Origin: J095 sp964517605 | GTDB taxonomy: Bacteria > Chloroflexota > Anaerolineae > 4572-78 > J111 | Assembly (NCBI GenBank): GCA_964517605.1 | Contig: CAZFCE010000013.1 | Coordinates: 62,001 to 126,000 of the forward strand | Reading direction: 5' to 3' | Length of the DNA: 64,000 nt | Shown: positions 49,836 through 58,889 of the stretch, in pieces | Layout: each line of letters begins with the position of its first letter | Numbering within the stretch: the stretch's first letter is position 1 | Notes under the pieces: model-generated | Databases searched by the model: none | The model's input: only the letters and a program-made list of their open reading frames with translations | Told to the model about the DNA's origin: nothing | Made by a program: the position numbers and the translations under genes

Positions 49836-52316
49836 ATGGTGAGTATCGTCATTGTTTCTCACAGCGCCAAACTGGCCGAAGGCGTGCTGGAACTGGCCAA
49901 CCAAATGGTGCAAGGCCAGGTGGCGCTGGCTGCCGCCGGCGGCATTGATGACCCCGAACACCCCATTGGCACCGACGCCACCAAAGTGTACGAAGCCATC
50001 GAAGCGGTGTACAGCCCCGATGGCGTGCTGGTGCTGATGGATTTGGGCAGCGCCCTGCTCAGCGCCGAAATGGCGCTGGAGTTTTTAACCCCGGAACAGC
50101 AAGCCAATGTAAAACTGTGCGCCGCCCCGCTGGTAGAAGGCACTATGGCGGCGGCAGTGCAGGCTTTAACCGGGGCCACGCTGGAACAGGCACTGGCCGA
50201 AGCAATGGGCGCGCTGGCGGTAAAAATCAGTCAGTTAGGGCTGGCCGATGACACCCAGCCCCCGGTTGCCGTCGCGCCGGTGCAAGCTCCAGCCGAAACG
50301 CAAGAAATTCGATTAACTGTGCATAATCCCATGGGGCTGCACGCCCGGCCCGCCGCCAACTTTGTAAAAACGGCCAGCCGGTTTCAAGCCGATATTTGGG
50401 TGCGCAAAGATCAAAAATCGGCCAATGCCAAAAGCATTAACCAGGTAGCCACATTGGGCGTGCGCCAAAACCAGGAAATTGTGATTGCTGCCGCCGGCCC
50501 CGATGCCGTCGCCGCGTTAGCCGCCCTTGAAGCGTTGGCCGCCGAAAATTTTGGCGAATCCGACTCGGCGGCGCAGCTACCGTTGCCAACGGTAGCCGTG
50601 ACGGCTGCCGTTGAAGGCGAACTGGTGGGCATTCCGGCTTCGCCCGGCGTGGCCATCGGCCCGGTGTTCCAGTACCGGCCCCGCCTGCCCGAAGTGATTA
50701 CCCGCCCCGTTACCGATGTCGCCGCCGAATGGTCGCGCCTGCAAGTGGCCATTGCCGCCGCGCTGCACGATATCGAGGGCTTGCAGGCCACCGCCACCCG
50801 CCAGGTGGGAGCCGGTGAAGCCGCCATTTTTGGCGTGCACCACATGTTTTTGCAAGACCCCGCCCTGCAAGACAGCGCCCAAAGCTGCCTGCACCAGCGC
50901 CAAATCAACGCCGAAGCCGCCTGGCAGCAAGCCATCGAAGCGATGGCCGACCAGTACCGCGCTCTGGATGATGATTACCTGCGGGCGCGGGTGGCCGATG
51001 TGCTGGATGTGGGCCAGCGGGTGCTGCGCCACCTGCTGGGCGTAACCCAGCCGGAACTCAACTTTAGCCAGCCGGTAATCCTGCTGGCCCGCGATTTGAC
51101 CCCCTCGGACACCGCCCGGCTTGACCCGGCTAACGTGCTGGGCATCTGCGTGCAAACCGGCGGAGCTACCTCGCACAGCGCCATTCTGGCGCGGGCGTTG
51201 GGTATTCCGGCCATTGTGGGACTAAACGACCACCTTGAACACATTGAGGATGGCCAAAACATCGCTCTGGATGGCGCAACCGGGCAACTGTGGCCGCAGC
51301 CAACTCCGGCGCAACTGGCCAGCCTTGAAAGCAAACGCAGCGCGTGGCAGCAAAAACAGCAAGAATCCAAGCACGCCGGGCAACAGCCGGCCATCACCCT
51401 GGATGGACAAGCCATCGAAGTGGTGGCCAACATTGGCGGCCCGCGCGACGCCACTCTGTCGCTGGAATACGGAGCCGAAGGCGTGGGGCTGTTCCGCACC
51501 GAGTTTCTGTTTTTTGACCGCGACAGCGCCCCCACCGAAGCAGAACAACTGGCCGCCTACCAGCAGGTAGCGGCGGCTATGGAACAACGGCCCGTTGTTA
51601 TCCGCACTCTGGATGTGGGCGGCGACAAACCCCTGCCCTATCTTAAAGTTGAGGCCGAAGAAAACCCGTTTTTGGGCTGGCGCGGCATCCGTTTTTGCCT
51701 GAGCCAACCCGATTTGTTCAAAACCCAACTGCGAGCCATTTTACGGGCCAGCGCCGGCCACAATTTTAAGCTGATGTTCCCCATGATTGGCACACTGGCC
51801 GAACTACGCGCCGCCAAGCAACTGCTGGCCGAAGTTCAGGCCGAACTGAGAGCGGCCAACCTGAGTTTTGATGAAGCCATGCAGGTGGGGATTATGATCG
51901 AAGTGCCATCGGCGGTGGCTGTGGCCGACCAACTGGCCGCCGAAGCCGATTTTTTTAGCATTGGCAGCAACGATTTAACCCAATACGTCATGGCCGCCGA
52001 CCGGGGCAACAGCAAAGTAGCCAATCTGGTTAACGCGCTGCAACCCGCCGTGCTGCGAATGGTGCAGCAAACGGCGCAGGCCGCTCGCGCCGCCGGTATT
52101 TGGGTGGGCATGTGCGGCGAGTTGGCCGGCAACGCCCTGGCTGCGCCGGTGCTGATTGGCCTGGGGCTGGATGAACTGAGCATGAGCGCCACCAGCATTC
52201 CGGCGGTCAAATCGGCCATCCGCAAGCTGACCATAGAGCAGGCCCGGCAAATTGCTCAACACGCGCTGGCGCAAGATAGCGCCGAAGCCGTGCGGCAATA
52301 CCTGGAAACGCAGTAG
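49836..52316 (+). CDS. dhaM: DhaM phosphotransfer protein with full-length Enzyme I (EIIA-HPr-EI)
   Basis: An 826-residue fusion that passes phosphate from PEP to DhaL-bound ADP. Residues 1-130 are the EIIA(Man)-type domain with active His9 (VIVSHSAKLAEG). Residues about 148-235 are HPr with the active His in NPMGLHARPAANF. From about 263 to the end is Enzyme I, with the phospho-His in GGATSHSAILARALGIPA. Its C-terminal PEP-binding barrel is complete (IRTLDVGGDKPLPYL, IGSNDLTQY, MCGELAG). E. coli DhaM has only a truncated EI and is 472 residues long, so this version may need no separate general PTS proteins. None are encoded in the window. Confidence 0.95.
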   Translation: MVSIVIVSHSAKLAEGVLELANQMVQGQVALAAAGGIDDPEHPIGTDATKVYEAIEAVYSPDGVLVLMDLGSALLSAEMALEFLTPEQQANVKLCAAPLVEGTMAAAVQALTGATLEQALAEAMGALAVKISQLGLADDTQPPVAVAPVQAPAETQEIRLTVHNPMGLHARPAANFVKTASRFQADIWVRKDQKSANAKSINQVATLGVRQNQEIVIAAAGPDAVAALAALEALAAENFGESDSAAQLPLPTVAVTAAVEGELVGIPASPGVAIGPVFQYRPRLPEVITRPVTDVAAEWSRLQVAIAAALHDIEGLQATATRQVGAGEAAIFGVHHMFLQDPALQDSAQSCLHQRQINAEAAWQQAIEAMADQYRALDDDYLRARVADVLDVGQRVLRHLLGVTQPELNFSQPVILLARDLTPSDTARLDPANVLGICVQTGGATSHSAILARALGIPAIVGLNDHLEHIEDGQNIALDGATGQLWPQPTPAQLASLESKRSAWQQKQQESKHAGQQPAITLDGQAIEVVANIGGPRDATLSLEYGAEGVGLFRTEFLFFDRDSAPTEAEQLAAYQQVAAAMEQRPVVIRTLDVGGDKPLPYLKVEAEENPFLGWRGIRFCLSQPDLFKTQLRAILRASAGHNFKLMFPMIGTLAELRAAKQLLAEVQAELRAANLSFDEAMQVGIMIEVPSAVAVADQLAAEADFFSIGSNDLTQYVMAADRGNSKVANLVNALQPAVLRMVQQTAQAARAAGIWVGMCGELAGNALAAPVLIGLGLDELSMSATSIPAVKSAIRKLTIEQARQIAQHALAQDSAEAVRQYLETQ

Positions 52317-52345
52317 TAGTAGATACTCCACAATCTACTTCCAAT

Positions 52346-52387
52346 AAAAAAGGCCGTCGCTCCAACAACAGGGCGACGGCCTTTTTT
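52346..52387. terminator. Bidirectional terminator of the dha operon
   Basis: Stem AAAAAAGGCCGTCGC / GCGACGGCCTTTTTT around a 12-nt loop, 30 bp after the dhaM stop and 24 bp from the converging aldolase gene. It works in both directions. Confidence 0.92.
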
Positions 52388-52410
52388 ATCTGCCGTAAAA
52401 ACGGGCGCGG

Positions 52411-53697
52411 TTACTTGCCAAAAAACTTCTCGTTGAGGTCTTTAATTTCGGCCTCGCCAATGGGCACCAGCTCGCCAATGTTCCGGGTGTTAATCAGCGA
52501 AAAGGCGGTAAAATCGGCCACTTCCAGCCGGTCAAACGCCTGGTGAATCGAGCCGCCCACCGCCAGCACGGTATCGTTTTCAATTAAAATTACCGGCGCG
52601 GTGGCCGAAATGGTCGCCGAAACCTGCTCCGGGGCCACATGCGGCAAACCATACGGCAAACGCGGCACGTCGCGCAGCACAATGTAGCTTTCCGGGATGG
52701 TTTTGGTATCAAAGAAAACATCGGTCACGGCGTAGGCCATCGCGTTGGGCGCCTGGGCGGTGATAATGCAATGCACCTCCGGGTGATCGGCGTAGATGGT
52801 TTGGTGCAGCCGCGTCGCCCGGCTGGGCAACTTGCCGGCTTCGGCCTGGCCGTTTTGCACCAGCACCACGTCCTCAATTTCCAGATACTTGCGGTCAATC
52901 CCGTAGGGCGTAATCAAAAAGCTGTCGCCGGCGGTGCGGGCCGAAACCGTGCCTTCGGTGCTGGTCATTAACCGCTGGTCATAAGCGCGATGCACCATGC
53001 GGCAAATGGCCTCGCGCAGTTCGCGCTCGTGGCTGCTGTGCCGGGCCGGTTCAAAGGGCGGCAGCCCCACCTTGCGGGATTCAAACTGGGCAATTTGCTC
53101 TTTGGTTAGCACTTTCACCGGCCCCAACCCGGTGGCGTGGATTTCTGTGCGGGCGCAAAAGTCCAGCGTTTCCAGCCGTTGAAAAGCGGTGAGCAAATCC
53201 GGGCCGGCGGTCACAATACCGTGGTTTTCCAGCAGCACGGTATCAAAGCCCTGAGCAAAAGCCTCGGCAATGTTTTCGCCCAGTTGCCAGCTACCGGGCA
53301 GGGCGTAGGGCGCGTAGCCCACCTGCCCGCACACGTGGTGCGCCTGCGGAATAATCCGGGTTTGGGGAATTTTGCGCACAATGCTAAACGTGGTCAGCGC
53401 CGGCGCGTGAGCGTGCACAATGGCGCGCACGTCGGGCCGTTTTTGGTAGATGGTCTGGTGAAACGGGTATTCACTCGATGGTTTGTGCGGCCCCTCAATG
53501 GTGTTATCCGGTTTTACGCACATAATATCGCGGGGTTTCAGGTTGCCTTTATCCACCGCCGAAGGCGTAATCCACAAATCGCCGTTATCATCCAAAATGG
53601 ACAGGTTGCCGCCGGAGGTGGTAGTTAACCCGTAGCGGTAAATCCGGTCCATAATTTGCACAAGCTGCTCGCGGGGATGCAATAAATCAAATTTCAT
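52411..53697 (-). CDS. Tandem class II aldolase/adducin-domain protein
   Basis: A 428-residue protein made of two class II aldolase/adducin domains. The first (about 5-205) has the zinc-ligand HAH in VRAIVHAHAPAL, a further His in LLENHGIV and the substrate loop TTSGGNLS. In the second (about 225-425) the matching positions read IITAQAPNA and LIENDTVL, so the metal His residues are lost and it is probably structural. Relatives split sugar 1-phosphates (fuculose, rhamnulose) into DHAP and an aldehyde. A DHAP-forming reaction would fit the adjacent dihydroxyacetone kinase, but the substrate is unknown. It follows the GlcG-like gene by 24 bp. Confidence 0.85.
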   Translation of the reverse strand: MKFDLLHPREQLVQIMDRIYRYGLTTTSGGNLSILDDNGDLWITPSAVDKGNLKPRDIMCVKPDNTIEGPHKPSSEYPFHQTIYQKRPDVRAIVHAHAPALTTFSIVRKIPQTRIIPQAHHVCGQVGYAPYALPGSWQLGENIAEAFAQGFDTVLLENHGIVTAGPDLLTAFQRLETLDFCARTEIHATGLGPVKVLTKEQIAQFESRKVGLPPFEPARHSSHERELREAICRMVHRAYDQRLMTSTEGTVSARTAGDSFLITPYGIDRKYLEIEDVVLVQNGQAEAGKLPSRATRLHQTIYADHPEVHCIITAQAPNAMAYAVTDVFFDTKTIPESYIVLRDVPRLPYGLPHVAPEQVSATISATAPVILIENDTVLAVGGSIHQAFDRLEVADFTAFSLINTRNIGELVPIGEAEIKDLNEKFFGK

Positions 53698-53721
53698 AAT
53701 GATGGTATCCTTTTGGATTTG

Positions 53722-54129
53722 CTACTTTATAATAGCCGCGCCCAGCCGGGCCAGCACCATATCTTCGGCTTCGGGCAGGCCGCTGACACCCACCGCGCCC
53801 ACTACCTGTCCCTGGTAAAGAATGGGCACGCCGCCGCCCCAACTGGGGTAGCGCAGCTCGCCAAAGTTGGTCATAGGAAAGCCATCATTTTTAGAGGATT
53901 CGCCAATCGCCTTTGACTCCTTCTGTTCGCGGGCGGCGGCGTAGGCTTTGTTCATGGCAATGGTAATTGAGGGCAGCCGGCAGCCATCGGTGCGGAGAAA
54001 AGCCAGCAGTTCGCCGTGGCTATCCACCACAGCCACCGCCGCGCCTTTGTTTTCCTTTTCCAGTTCAACGCGGATGGCGTTCAGCACATTCAACGCATCG
54101 GTGTGAGATAAATTATAATTCTGGTACAT
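53722..54129 (-). CDS. GlcG/HbpS-like (DUF336) protein
   Basis: A 135-residue protein of the GlcG/HbpS/PduO-C family. Typical blocks are GAAVAVVDSHGELLAFLRTDG, AMNKAYAAA and PSWGGGVPILYQGQVVGAVGVSG. HbpS binds haem and the PduO C-terminal domain binds a corrinoid or haem; the ligand here is not predictable. GGAAAGGA lies 6-9 bp before the ATG. It is the first gene of a two-gene unit with the tandem aldolase and is located next to dhaKLM. Such proteins often accompany glycerol, glycolate or propanediol utilisation genes, so an accessory role in three-carbon metabolism is a reasonable inference. Confidence 0.88.
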   Translation of the reverse strand: MYQNYNLSHTDALNVLNAIRVELEKENKGAAVAVVDSHGELLAFLRTDGCRLPSITIAMNKAYAAAREQKESKAIGESSKNDGFPMTNFGELRYPSWGGGVPILYQGQVVGAVGVSGLPEAEDMVLARLGAAIIK

Positions 54130-54209
54130 TTTTTATCCTTTCCATAAATCGAAATCGGCTAACAGGCCGCGTAAAAACATCGGCCAGAAATAACAACGCG
54201 ATACTTTAA

Positions 54210-54237
54210 ATTATATGCACAAATACCGGGGCGGCAA
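54210..54237 (-). promoter_or_regulatory. Promoter of the GlcG-like/aldolase unit
   Basis: Minus strand TTGCCG at 54237-54232, 16-bp spacer, TATAAT at 54215-54210. It lies about 81 bp before the start and overlaps the end of the response-regulator transcript region. Confidence 0.45.
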
Positions 54238-54265
54238 TTGCGCCCACCGCCTTGCCCATCAGCCG

Positions 54266-54868
54266 TCAGGCGGTTTCCAACTCGGATTTAACGTATTTTT
54301 CAAAGCAATCCGGGCAAATCCCGTGGCTGAACATGGCCTCGGAGTGTTCGGTGATGTAAATCTCAAATTGCTGCCAGTAATCCTGGTCGTTGCGGATTTT
54401 TTTGCAGTAGGAGCAAATGGGCAAAATCCCTTCCAACTGTTTTACTTTGGCCAGCGCCGCTTCAAGAGCCGTCACCCGGTCGGCCAGTTCGGCTTGCAGG
54501 CTGATTATCCTGGCCCCCACCTGCACCCGCGCTTGCAGTTCTTCGCTTTCAAAGGGCTTGGTAATGTAATCATCGGCTCCGGCATGCAACCCGGCAATGA
54601 TGTCGGTCTGGTTATCGCGGGTGGTGAGCAAAATAACGTACATGGCCTTGAGCCTGGCCGATGCGCGGATGCTGCGGCAAATGTCTATGCCGTCAATGCC
54701 GGGCATCATCCAATCGAGGATGGCCAGCGGCGGGGCGTTTTCCTGTTGAAGCGACTGCCAGGCATCAACGCCGTTATCGGTTTCAATCACATCGTACCCC
54801 CACTGCCGCAATTTTACCTGCAACAAATGGCGCGAAACAAGGTCATCTTCGGCAATTAAAATTTTCAT
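54266..54868 (-). CDS. Response regulator with C-terminal Cys-rich segment
   Basis: A 200-residue protein. The receiver domain (1-120) has the acidic residues EDD at 7-9, the phosphoacceptor Asp in AILDWMMPGIDG and Lys in ITKPF. A coiled-coil linker (LQAELADRVTALEAALAKVKQLEGI) leads to a C-terminal motif LPICSYCKKIRNDQDYWQQFE...ICPDCF, a pair of Cys couples that could bind zinc. There is no DNA-binding domain. It starts on the stop of the hybrid kinase gene (TAATG), so it is probably the coupled partner. This Cys motif is widespread in sensory proteins; its role is unknown. Confidence 0.9.
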   Translation of the reverse strand: MKILIAEDDLVSRHLLQVKLRQWGYDVIETDNGVDAWQSLQQENAPPLAILDWMMPGIDGIDICRSIRASARLKAMYVILLTTRDNQTDIIAGLHAGADDYITKPFESEELQARVQVGARIISLQAELADRVTALEAALAKVKQLEGILPICSYCKKIRNDQDYWQQFEIYITEHSEAMFSHGICPDCFEKYVKSELETA

Positions 54869-57588
54869 TATGATTCTTGCTCCCCGGCGGTGGTTAACGC
54901 CTGTTGTAAGCGGGCCAATTCGTGTTTGAGCCGGTTGTAAGCCGGCGCAGTGTGGTTAAAATCGCCTTGTTCGCCTAAAACTTCAAGCTGATAGGCGGCC
55001 TCGTAGGCGGCTTTGGCGCTAAACGGCCCAACCGAGCTTTTTAGTTTGTGTGCGGCCCGGCGCACGGCTTCGGCGTTGGATTGAGCCAGCGCCGTTTCAA
55101 TTTCGGCCTGTAAATCCGGCAGATTATCAATTAAAATTTTGGCCAGACTGCGCAAAAGGCTTACGTCGCCGCCTAGCCGGGCCAGCGCCCGCTCCCGGTC
55201 AAACGCCGGTTCGCCGTTGGCAGCCGGTTGCAGGGCTTCTTTCGTTAATTCCTGAATAAGCGTTAACATCTCTTCAACCTGGATGGGTTTGGGCAGGTAG
55301 GCATCCATTCCGGCGGCCAAAAAGCGCTCCCGGTCGCCGGCCATAGCGTGAGCGGTCATCGCCACAACAGGCAGGCGGGCGGCGTTGGTGGCCCGCTCGC
55401 GCTCGCGGATGAGCCGGGTGGCGGTGAGGCCGTCAATGATTGGCATTTCCACGTCCATCAGCACCAAATCAAACGGCTCGCCGCCCACCACCGCCGCGAG
55501 CGCCTCGCGCCCGTTTTGCGCCACAATCACGGTGTGATCCCATTTTTGCAACAAATCAACCACCAGCCGCTGGTTTACCTCGGTATCTTCGGCCAGCAGA
55601 ATCCGCAGCGAACGGCGTTTAGCCGGTTCGTACCGCTGCGCCGGCGCGGAGGTTGGCGCTTCCGGCGGCGAAAGGTGCAGCATTTGCAAAATAGTCTCCA
55701 GCAATTCCGATTGCGTGACCGGCTTGGTTAAATACAAATTTAGCCCCAACTCGCGGCAGCGGGCAATATCGCCGGGCCGATCCAGCGACGACAACATCAT
55801 AATGGTAGCCGCCAGCAGTTGCGGGTTTTGCCGGATTTGCTCAACCAGGGCAAATCCGTCCATCTCCGGCATCATCGCATCGAGGATAACCAGCCCAAAC
55901 GGAGTGTTGGCCGTGGCGGCCTGAGTCATCAATTCCAGCGCCATTGGGCCGGTTTCGGCCATAACCGGCTTCATTTGCCAGTGCGTTAACATTTCGCTGA
56001 GGATGCGCCGGTTGGTGGCGTTGTCATCAACCACTAAAACCGGCATACCCGCCAGCGTAGCCGCCGAGCTAACCGCCGGTTTGGGCTTAGGCTCACCCGG
56101 CAAATCGAAGCGGGCGGTGAAATGAAAGGTGCTGCCCCGCCCAAGCTGGCTTTCTACCCAAATTTTGCCGCCCATTATGGCCACCAGTTGCGCCGAAATG
56201 GCCAACCCCAGCCCGGTGCCACCAAAACGGCGGGTGGTAGAACTATCGGCCTGAGTGAATGCCTCAAAAACCATTTGCTGCTGTTCCGGGGGGATGCCGA
56301 TGCCGGTATCGGTGATTTGAAAATGCAGCCACACCTCGCTCTGAACCTCGGATTTTAGCGAAACGGCAACAATAACCTCGCCCGTTTGCGTAAATTTAAT
56401 GGCGTTTGTTACCAGATTAACCACCACCTGCCGCAGCCGGGCGGGATCGCCCACCAGCAGCGGCGGCACGTTGGCCGAAATGGAATACGCCAGTTCCAAC
56501 CCTTTTTTGTGGGCCTGAAACCCCAACGATTTAATAACGCGATTGAAGGTATCGGCAAAATCAAACTCAATCCGGTCAAGGTTAAGGCGGCGGGCCTCAA
56601 TTTTAGAAAAATCGAGGATGTCGTTCAGCACGCCCAGCAAAGAAATAGCCGACGATTTGGCCATTTCCATATATTCCTGCTGAATCGGCGAGAGTTCCGT
56701 GCCGAGCATCAGGTCGGCCATGCCAATAACGCCGTTCATGGGGGTGCGGATTTCGTGGCTCATGTTGGCCAAAAACTCACTTTTAGCCCGGTTGGCCGCT
56801 TCGGCTTCGGTTTTGGCCTGGCGCAGCGCCTCTTCGGCCTGCTGGCGGGCGGCAATTTCGGCTTCAAGCTCAAGGTTATGGGCCTCCAACGCCTCGTAAG
56901 CCTCTTGCAATTCCGCAATGACCGTGCGCACGGTAAACGACCAGATAATGGTTTGCCGCAACCGGGTTAAAAAACTTTCGCCGCCTTTAGGCAACCAAAC
57001 ATCAAACCGAACATCGTTGCCCAGTTCTTCCATATGAACCACGGCTTTGCCCAAACCAACCAGTTTGGGCAAAGTCCGCTCAACGCCCAGGCCAATCAAA
57101 TTAAGCTGGTGGATATTTTTGTAGCCGGGGTGAGTAAAAAAATCAACCTGAATGTGATTGGGGCCAAGGTCCGTCACCACGCCATCAGAAATGCGAAAAA
57201 GCTGGCTCACCGCGCCCGTGCCGGGCCGCGCGCCAAACCGGTAAATATCCTTAACCGAAAACAAAAACTTGGAAATAATGGTAAACGGCTGAATCCACGG
57301 CGAATCCAGAAAAGTTTCGCAGATGGCCGTAAATTCCTCATCGTCCCATACCCGGCTGGCGTTTTCCATAATAATGCAAAAACTATCCCAGGCGATGCGC
57401 CTGTTTTTGTTGCGCAAATACTCCAGCGGATACACCGTTCCGGCGGTCAACGTTTCGGGCGGAAGCCCTTTTTTAGCCAACGCCCTAAAAAAAACATCCA
57501 GCACCCGGCACGATACCTCTTGCCCGGCGGGGAGTTCCGGTTCTTGGGTTGCGGCAACCGCGGGCAACCGCTCTTTGTTGTTAGGCAT
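54868..57588 (-). CDS. Hybrid sensor histidine kinase with two receivers and Hpt
   Basis: A 906-residue multi-step phosphorelay protein. Residues about 25-225 form an N-terminal domain that I do not recognise, with no membrane segment, so the sensor is cytoplasmic. A coiled coil (230-268) leads to the HisKA domain with His278 in NMSHEIRTPMNGVIGM. The ATPase domain has DTGIGIPPEQQQMVFEAFTQAD and GTGLGLAI. Receiver 1 (about 510-630) has VILDAMMPEMDG and receiver 2 (about 670-790) has LVLMDVEMPIIDG. The C-terminal Hpt domain has the His in AHKLKSSVGPFSA. GGAGG precedes the ATG by 5 bp. The TAATG junction with the downstream response regulator implies a pair. Confidence 0.94.
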   Translation of the reverse strand: MPNNKERLPAVAATQEPELPAGQEVSCRVLDVFFRALAKKGLPPETLTAGTVYPLEYLRNKNRRIAWDSFCIIMENASRVWDDEEFTAICETFLDSPWIQPFTIISKFLFSVKDIYRFGARPGTGAVSQLFRISDGVVTDLGPNHIQVDFFTHPGYKNIHQLNLIGLGVERTLPKLVGLGKAVVHMEELGNDVRFDVWLPKGGESFLTRLRQTIIWSFTVRTVIAELQEAYEALEAHNLELEAEIAARQQAEEALRQAKTEAEAANRAKSEFLANMSHEIRTPMNGVIGMADLMLGTELSPIQQEYMEMAKSSAISLLGVLNDILDFSKIEARRLNLDRIEFDFADTFNRVIKSLGFQAHKKGLELAYSISANVPPLLVGDPARLRQVVVNLVTNAIKFTQTGEVIVAVSLKSEVQSEVWLHFQITDTGIGIPPEQQQMVFEAFTQADSSTTRRFGGTGLGLAISAQLVAIMGGKIWVESQLGRGSTFHFTARFDLPGEPKPKPAVSSAATLAGMPVLVVDDNATNRRILSEMLTHWQMKPVMAETGPMALELMTQAATANTPFGLVILDAMMPEMDGFALVEQIRQNPQLLAATIMMLSSLDRPGDIARCRELGLNLYLTKPVTQSELLETILQMLHLSPPEAPTSAPAQRYEPAKRRSLRILLAEDTEVNQRLVVDLLQKWDHTVIVAQNGREALAAVVGGEPFDLVLMDVEMPIIDGLTATRLIRERERATNAARLPVVAMTAHAMAGDRERFLAAGMDAYLPKPIQVEEMLTLIQELTKEALQPAANGEPAFDRERALARLGGDVSLLRSLAKILIDNLPDLQAEIETALAQSNAEAVRRAAHKLKSSVGPFSAKAAYEAAYQLEVLGEQGDFNHTAPAYNRLKHELARLQQALTTAGEQES

Positions 57589-57680
57589 AACACCTCCGCC
57601 GGCCCGTTAAGCCGGTAAAGCCAACAAAAACTCAAGCTCAATAAGATTGTAAGTGAGTTGGATTTGACCGGCAAATATTT

Positions 57681-57696
57681 CAAAAGAATTCTTTTG
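57681..57696. promoter_or_regulatory. Perfect 16-bp palindrome in the divergent promoter region
   Basis: CAAAAGAATTCTTTTG lies 9 bp upstream of the -35 box of the radical SAM gene and 93 bp before the histidine kinase gene. It could be an operator for either gene. Confidence 0.45.
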
Positions 57697-57705
57697 TTTT
57701 TAAAT

Positions 57706-57734
57706 TTGACAATCAGAACATTAGTTCGTACAAT
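57706..57734 (+). promoter_or_regulatory. Promoter with embedded SOS (LexA) box
   Basis: TTGACA at 57706-57711, 17-bp spacer, TACAAT at 57729-57734. The spacer contains GAACATTAGTTC at 57716-57727, which fits the GAACNNNNGTTC LexA box of Gram-positive bacteria and Chloroflexota. Binding there would block RNA polymerase. The predicted start is at or next to the ATG at 57741, so the transcript would be leaderless. Confidence 0.75.
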
Positions 57735-57740
57735 AAAAGG

Positions 57741-58880
57741 ATGGATATTCGGGAAAAAGTTGATGTGCTGGGCCACGCGGCCACGCTCGATTGCGAAGGG
57801 CCGCCTCTCCTCAGCCGCGAAGCAAGCAAAGCGCAATTTATAGCGCATAGCCGGCTGTTTGTTACGCATCCGCAACGCGGCAAAATGCCGGTTATGCGGG
57901 TGCTGCAAACCAGCGCCTGCGAGCGCAACTGCTTTTATTGCCCCTTCCGCGCCGGGCGAGATTTTCAGCGCGTGTCGCTGACGCCGGAGGAACTGGCCGC
58001 TGCGTTTGCCCAAATGGAGCAAAAAAAGCTGGTTGATGGTTTATTTTTGAGCAGCGGCATTGCCGGCAACGGCCCCAAAACTATGGATAAAATGCTGGCT
58101 ACCACCGAAATTGTCCGGCGCAAATATCAGTATCGCGGCTACATCCACCTGAAAATAATGCCCGGCACAGAAAGCGCCCAAATCGAGCAGGCCGCCCGGC
58201 TGGCGGACCGGCTGTCCATCAATCTGGAAGGGGCCAACGAGCAGCGGTTGGCTATGCTGGCCCCCAGAAAAGATTACTGGCAAGAATTATGGCCGCCGCT
58301 GTTGTGGGTGCAGCAAAACCGCCGCAATTTTGACCCGTGGGTTAAAATCCCCAGCATCACCACCCAATTTGTGGTGGGTCCCGCCGGCGAAACCGACCAG
58401 GAACTACTCACCACCGTGGGCCAGTTGTACCGCACCGCCCAACTGGCGCGAGCCTACTATTCGGCATTTAACCCCATTCGGGATACGCCGTTTGCCACCC
58501 AACCCAAAACCAATCCTTTGCGCCAGCGCCGGTTGTACCAGGCTGACTGGCTGCTGCGTTTTTACGGTTTCTCGCTACGCGAACTCCCGTTTGATGCCAC
58601 CGGCAACCTGCCCCTGCCCACCGATCCCAAACTGGTGTGGGCGCAGACCAATTTAAGCCACAATCCCGTAGAAATTAACCGGGCCAGCCGCGCCGACCTG
58701 CTCCGGGTGCCGGGCATCGGCCCCAAAACCGCCGAGGCGATTTTAGCCGCCCGGCAGCAAACGCGCCTCACCGATTTGCAGCAACTCAAAAAAATCGGGG
58801 CGCAAGCCCACCGCGCCGCTCCCTTTATTTTGCTCAACGGTCGCCAGCCGGAGCTTCAATTATCACTGCCGGAAATGTAA
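57741..58880 (+). CDS. Radical SAM protein of the putative DNA modification/repair family, with HhH domain
   Basis: A 379-residue protein. The radical SAM cluster motif is CERNCFYCPF, preceded by RVLQTSACE. The barrel continues through SSGIAGNGPKTMDKM and NLEGANEQRLAMLAP. The C-terminal part (about 310-365) has helix-hairpin-helix units (INRASRADLLRVPGIGPKTAEAILAARQ), which bind DNA. It resembles a family described as putative DNA modification/repair radical SAM proteins, usually linked to a second gene related to uracil-DNA glycosylase. No such partner is adjacent: the next gene, convergent, is mltG. Its promoter has a LexA box, which independently suggests a role in DNA damage. Confidence 0.85.
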   Translation: MDIREKVDVLGHAATLDCEGPPLLSREASKAQFIAHSRLFVTHPQRGKMPVMRVLQTSACERNCFYCPFRAGRDFQRVSLTPEELAAAFAQMEQKKLVDGLFLSSGIAGNGPKTMDKMLATTEIVRRKYQYRGYIHLKIMPGTESAQIEQAARLADRLSINLEGANEQRLAMLAPRKDYWQELWPPLLWVQQNRRNFDPWVKIPSITTQFVVGPAGETDQELLTTVGQLYRTAQLARAYYSAFNPIRDTPFATQPKTNPLRQRRLYQADWLLRFYGFSLRELPFDATGNLPLPTDPKLVWAQTNLSHNPVEINRASRADLLRVPGIGPKTAEAILAARQQTRLTDLQQLKKIGAQAHRAAPFILLNGRQPELQLSLPEM

Positions 58881-58889
58881 TTTGGGGCG

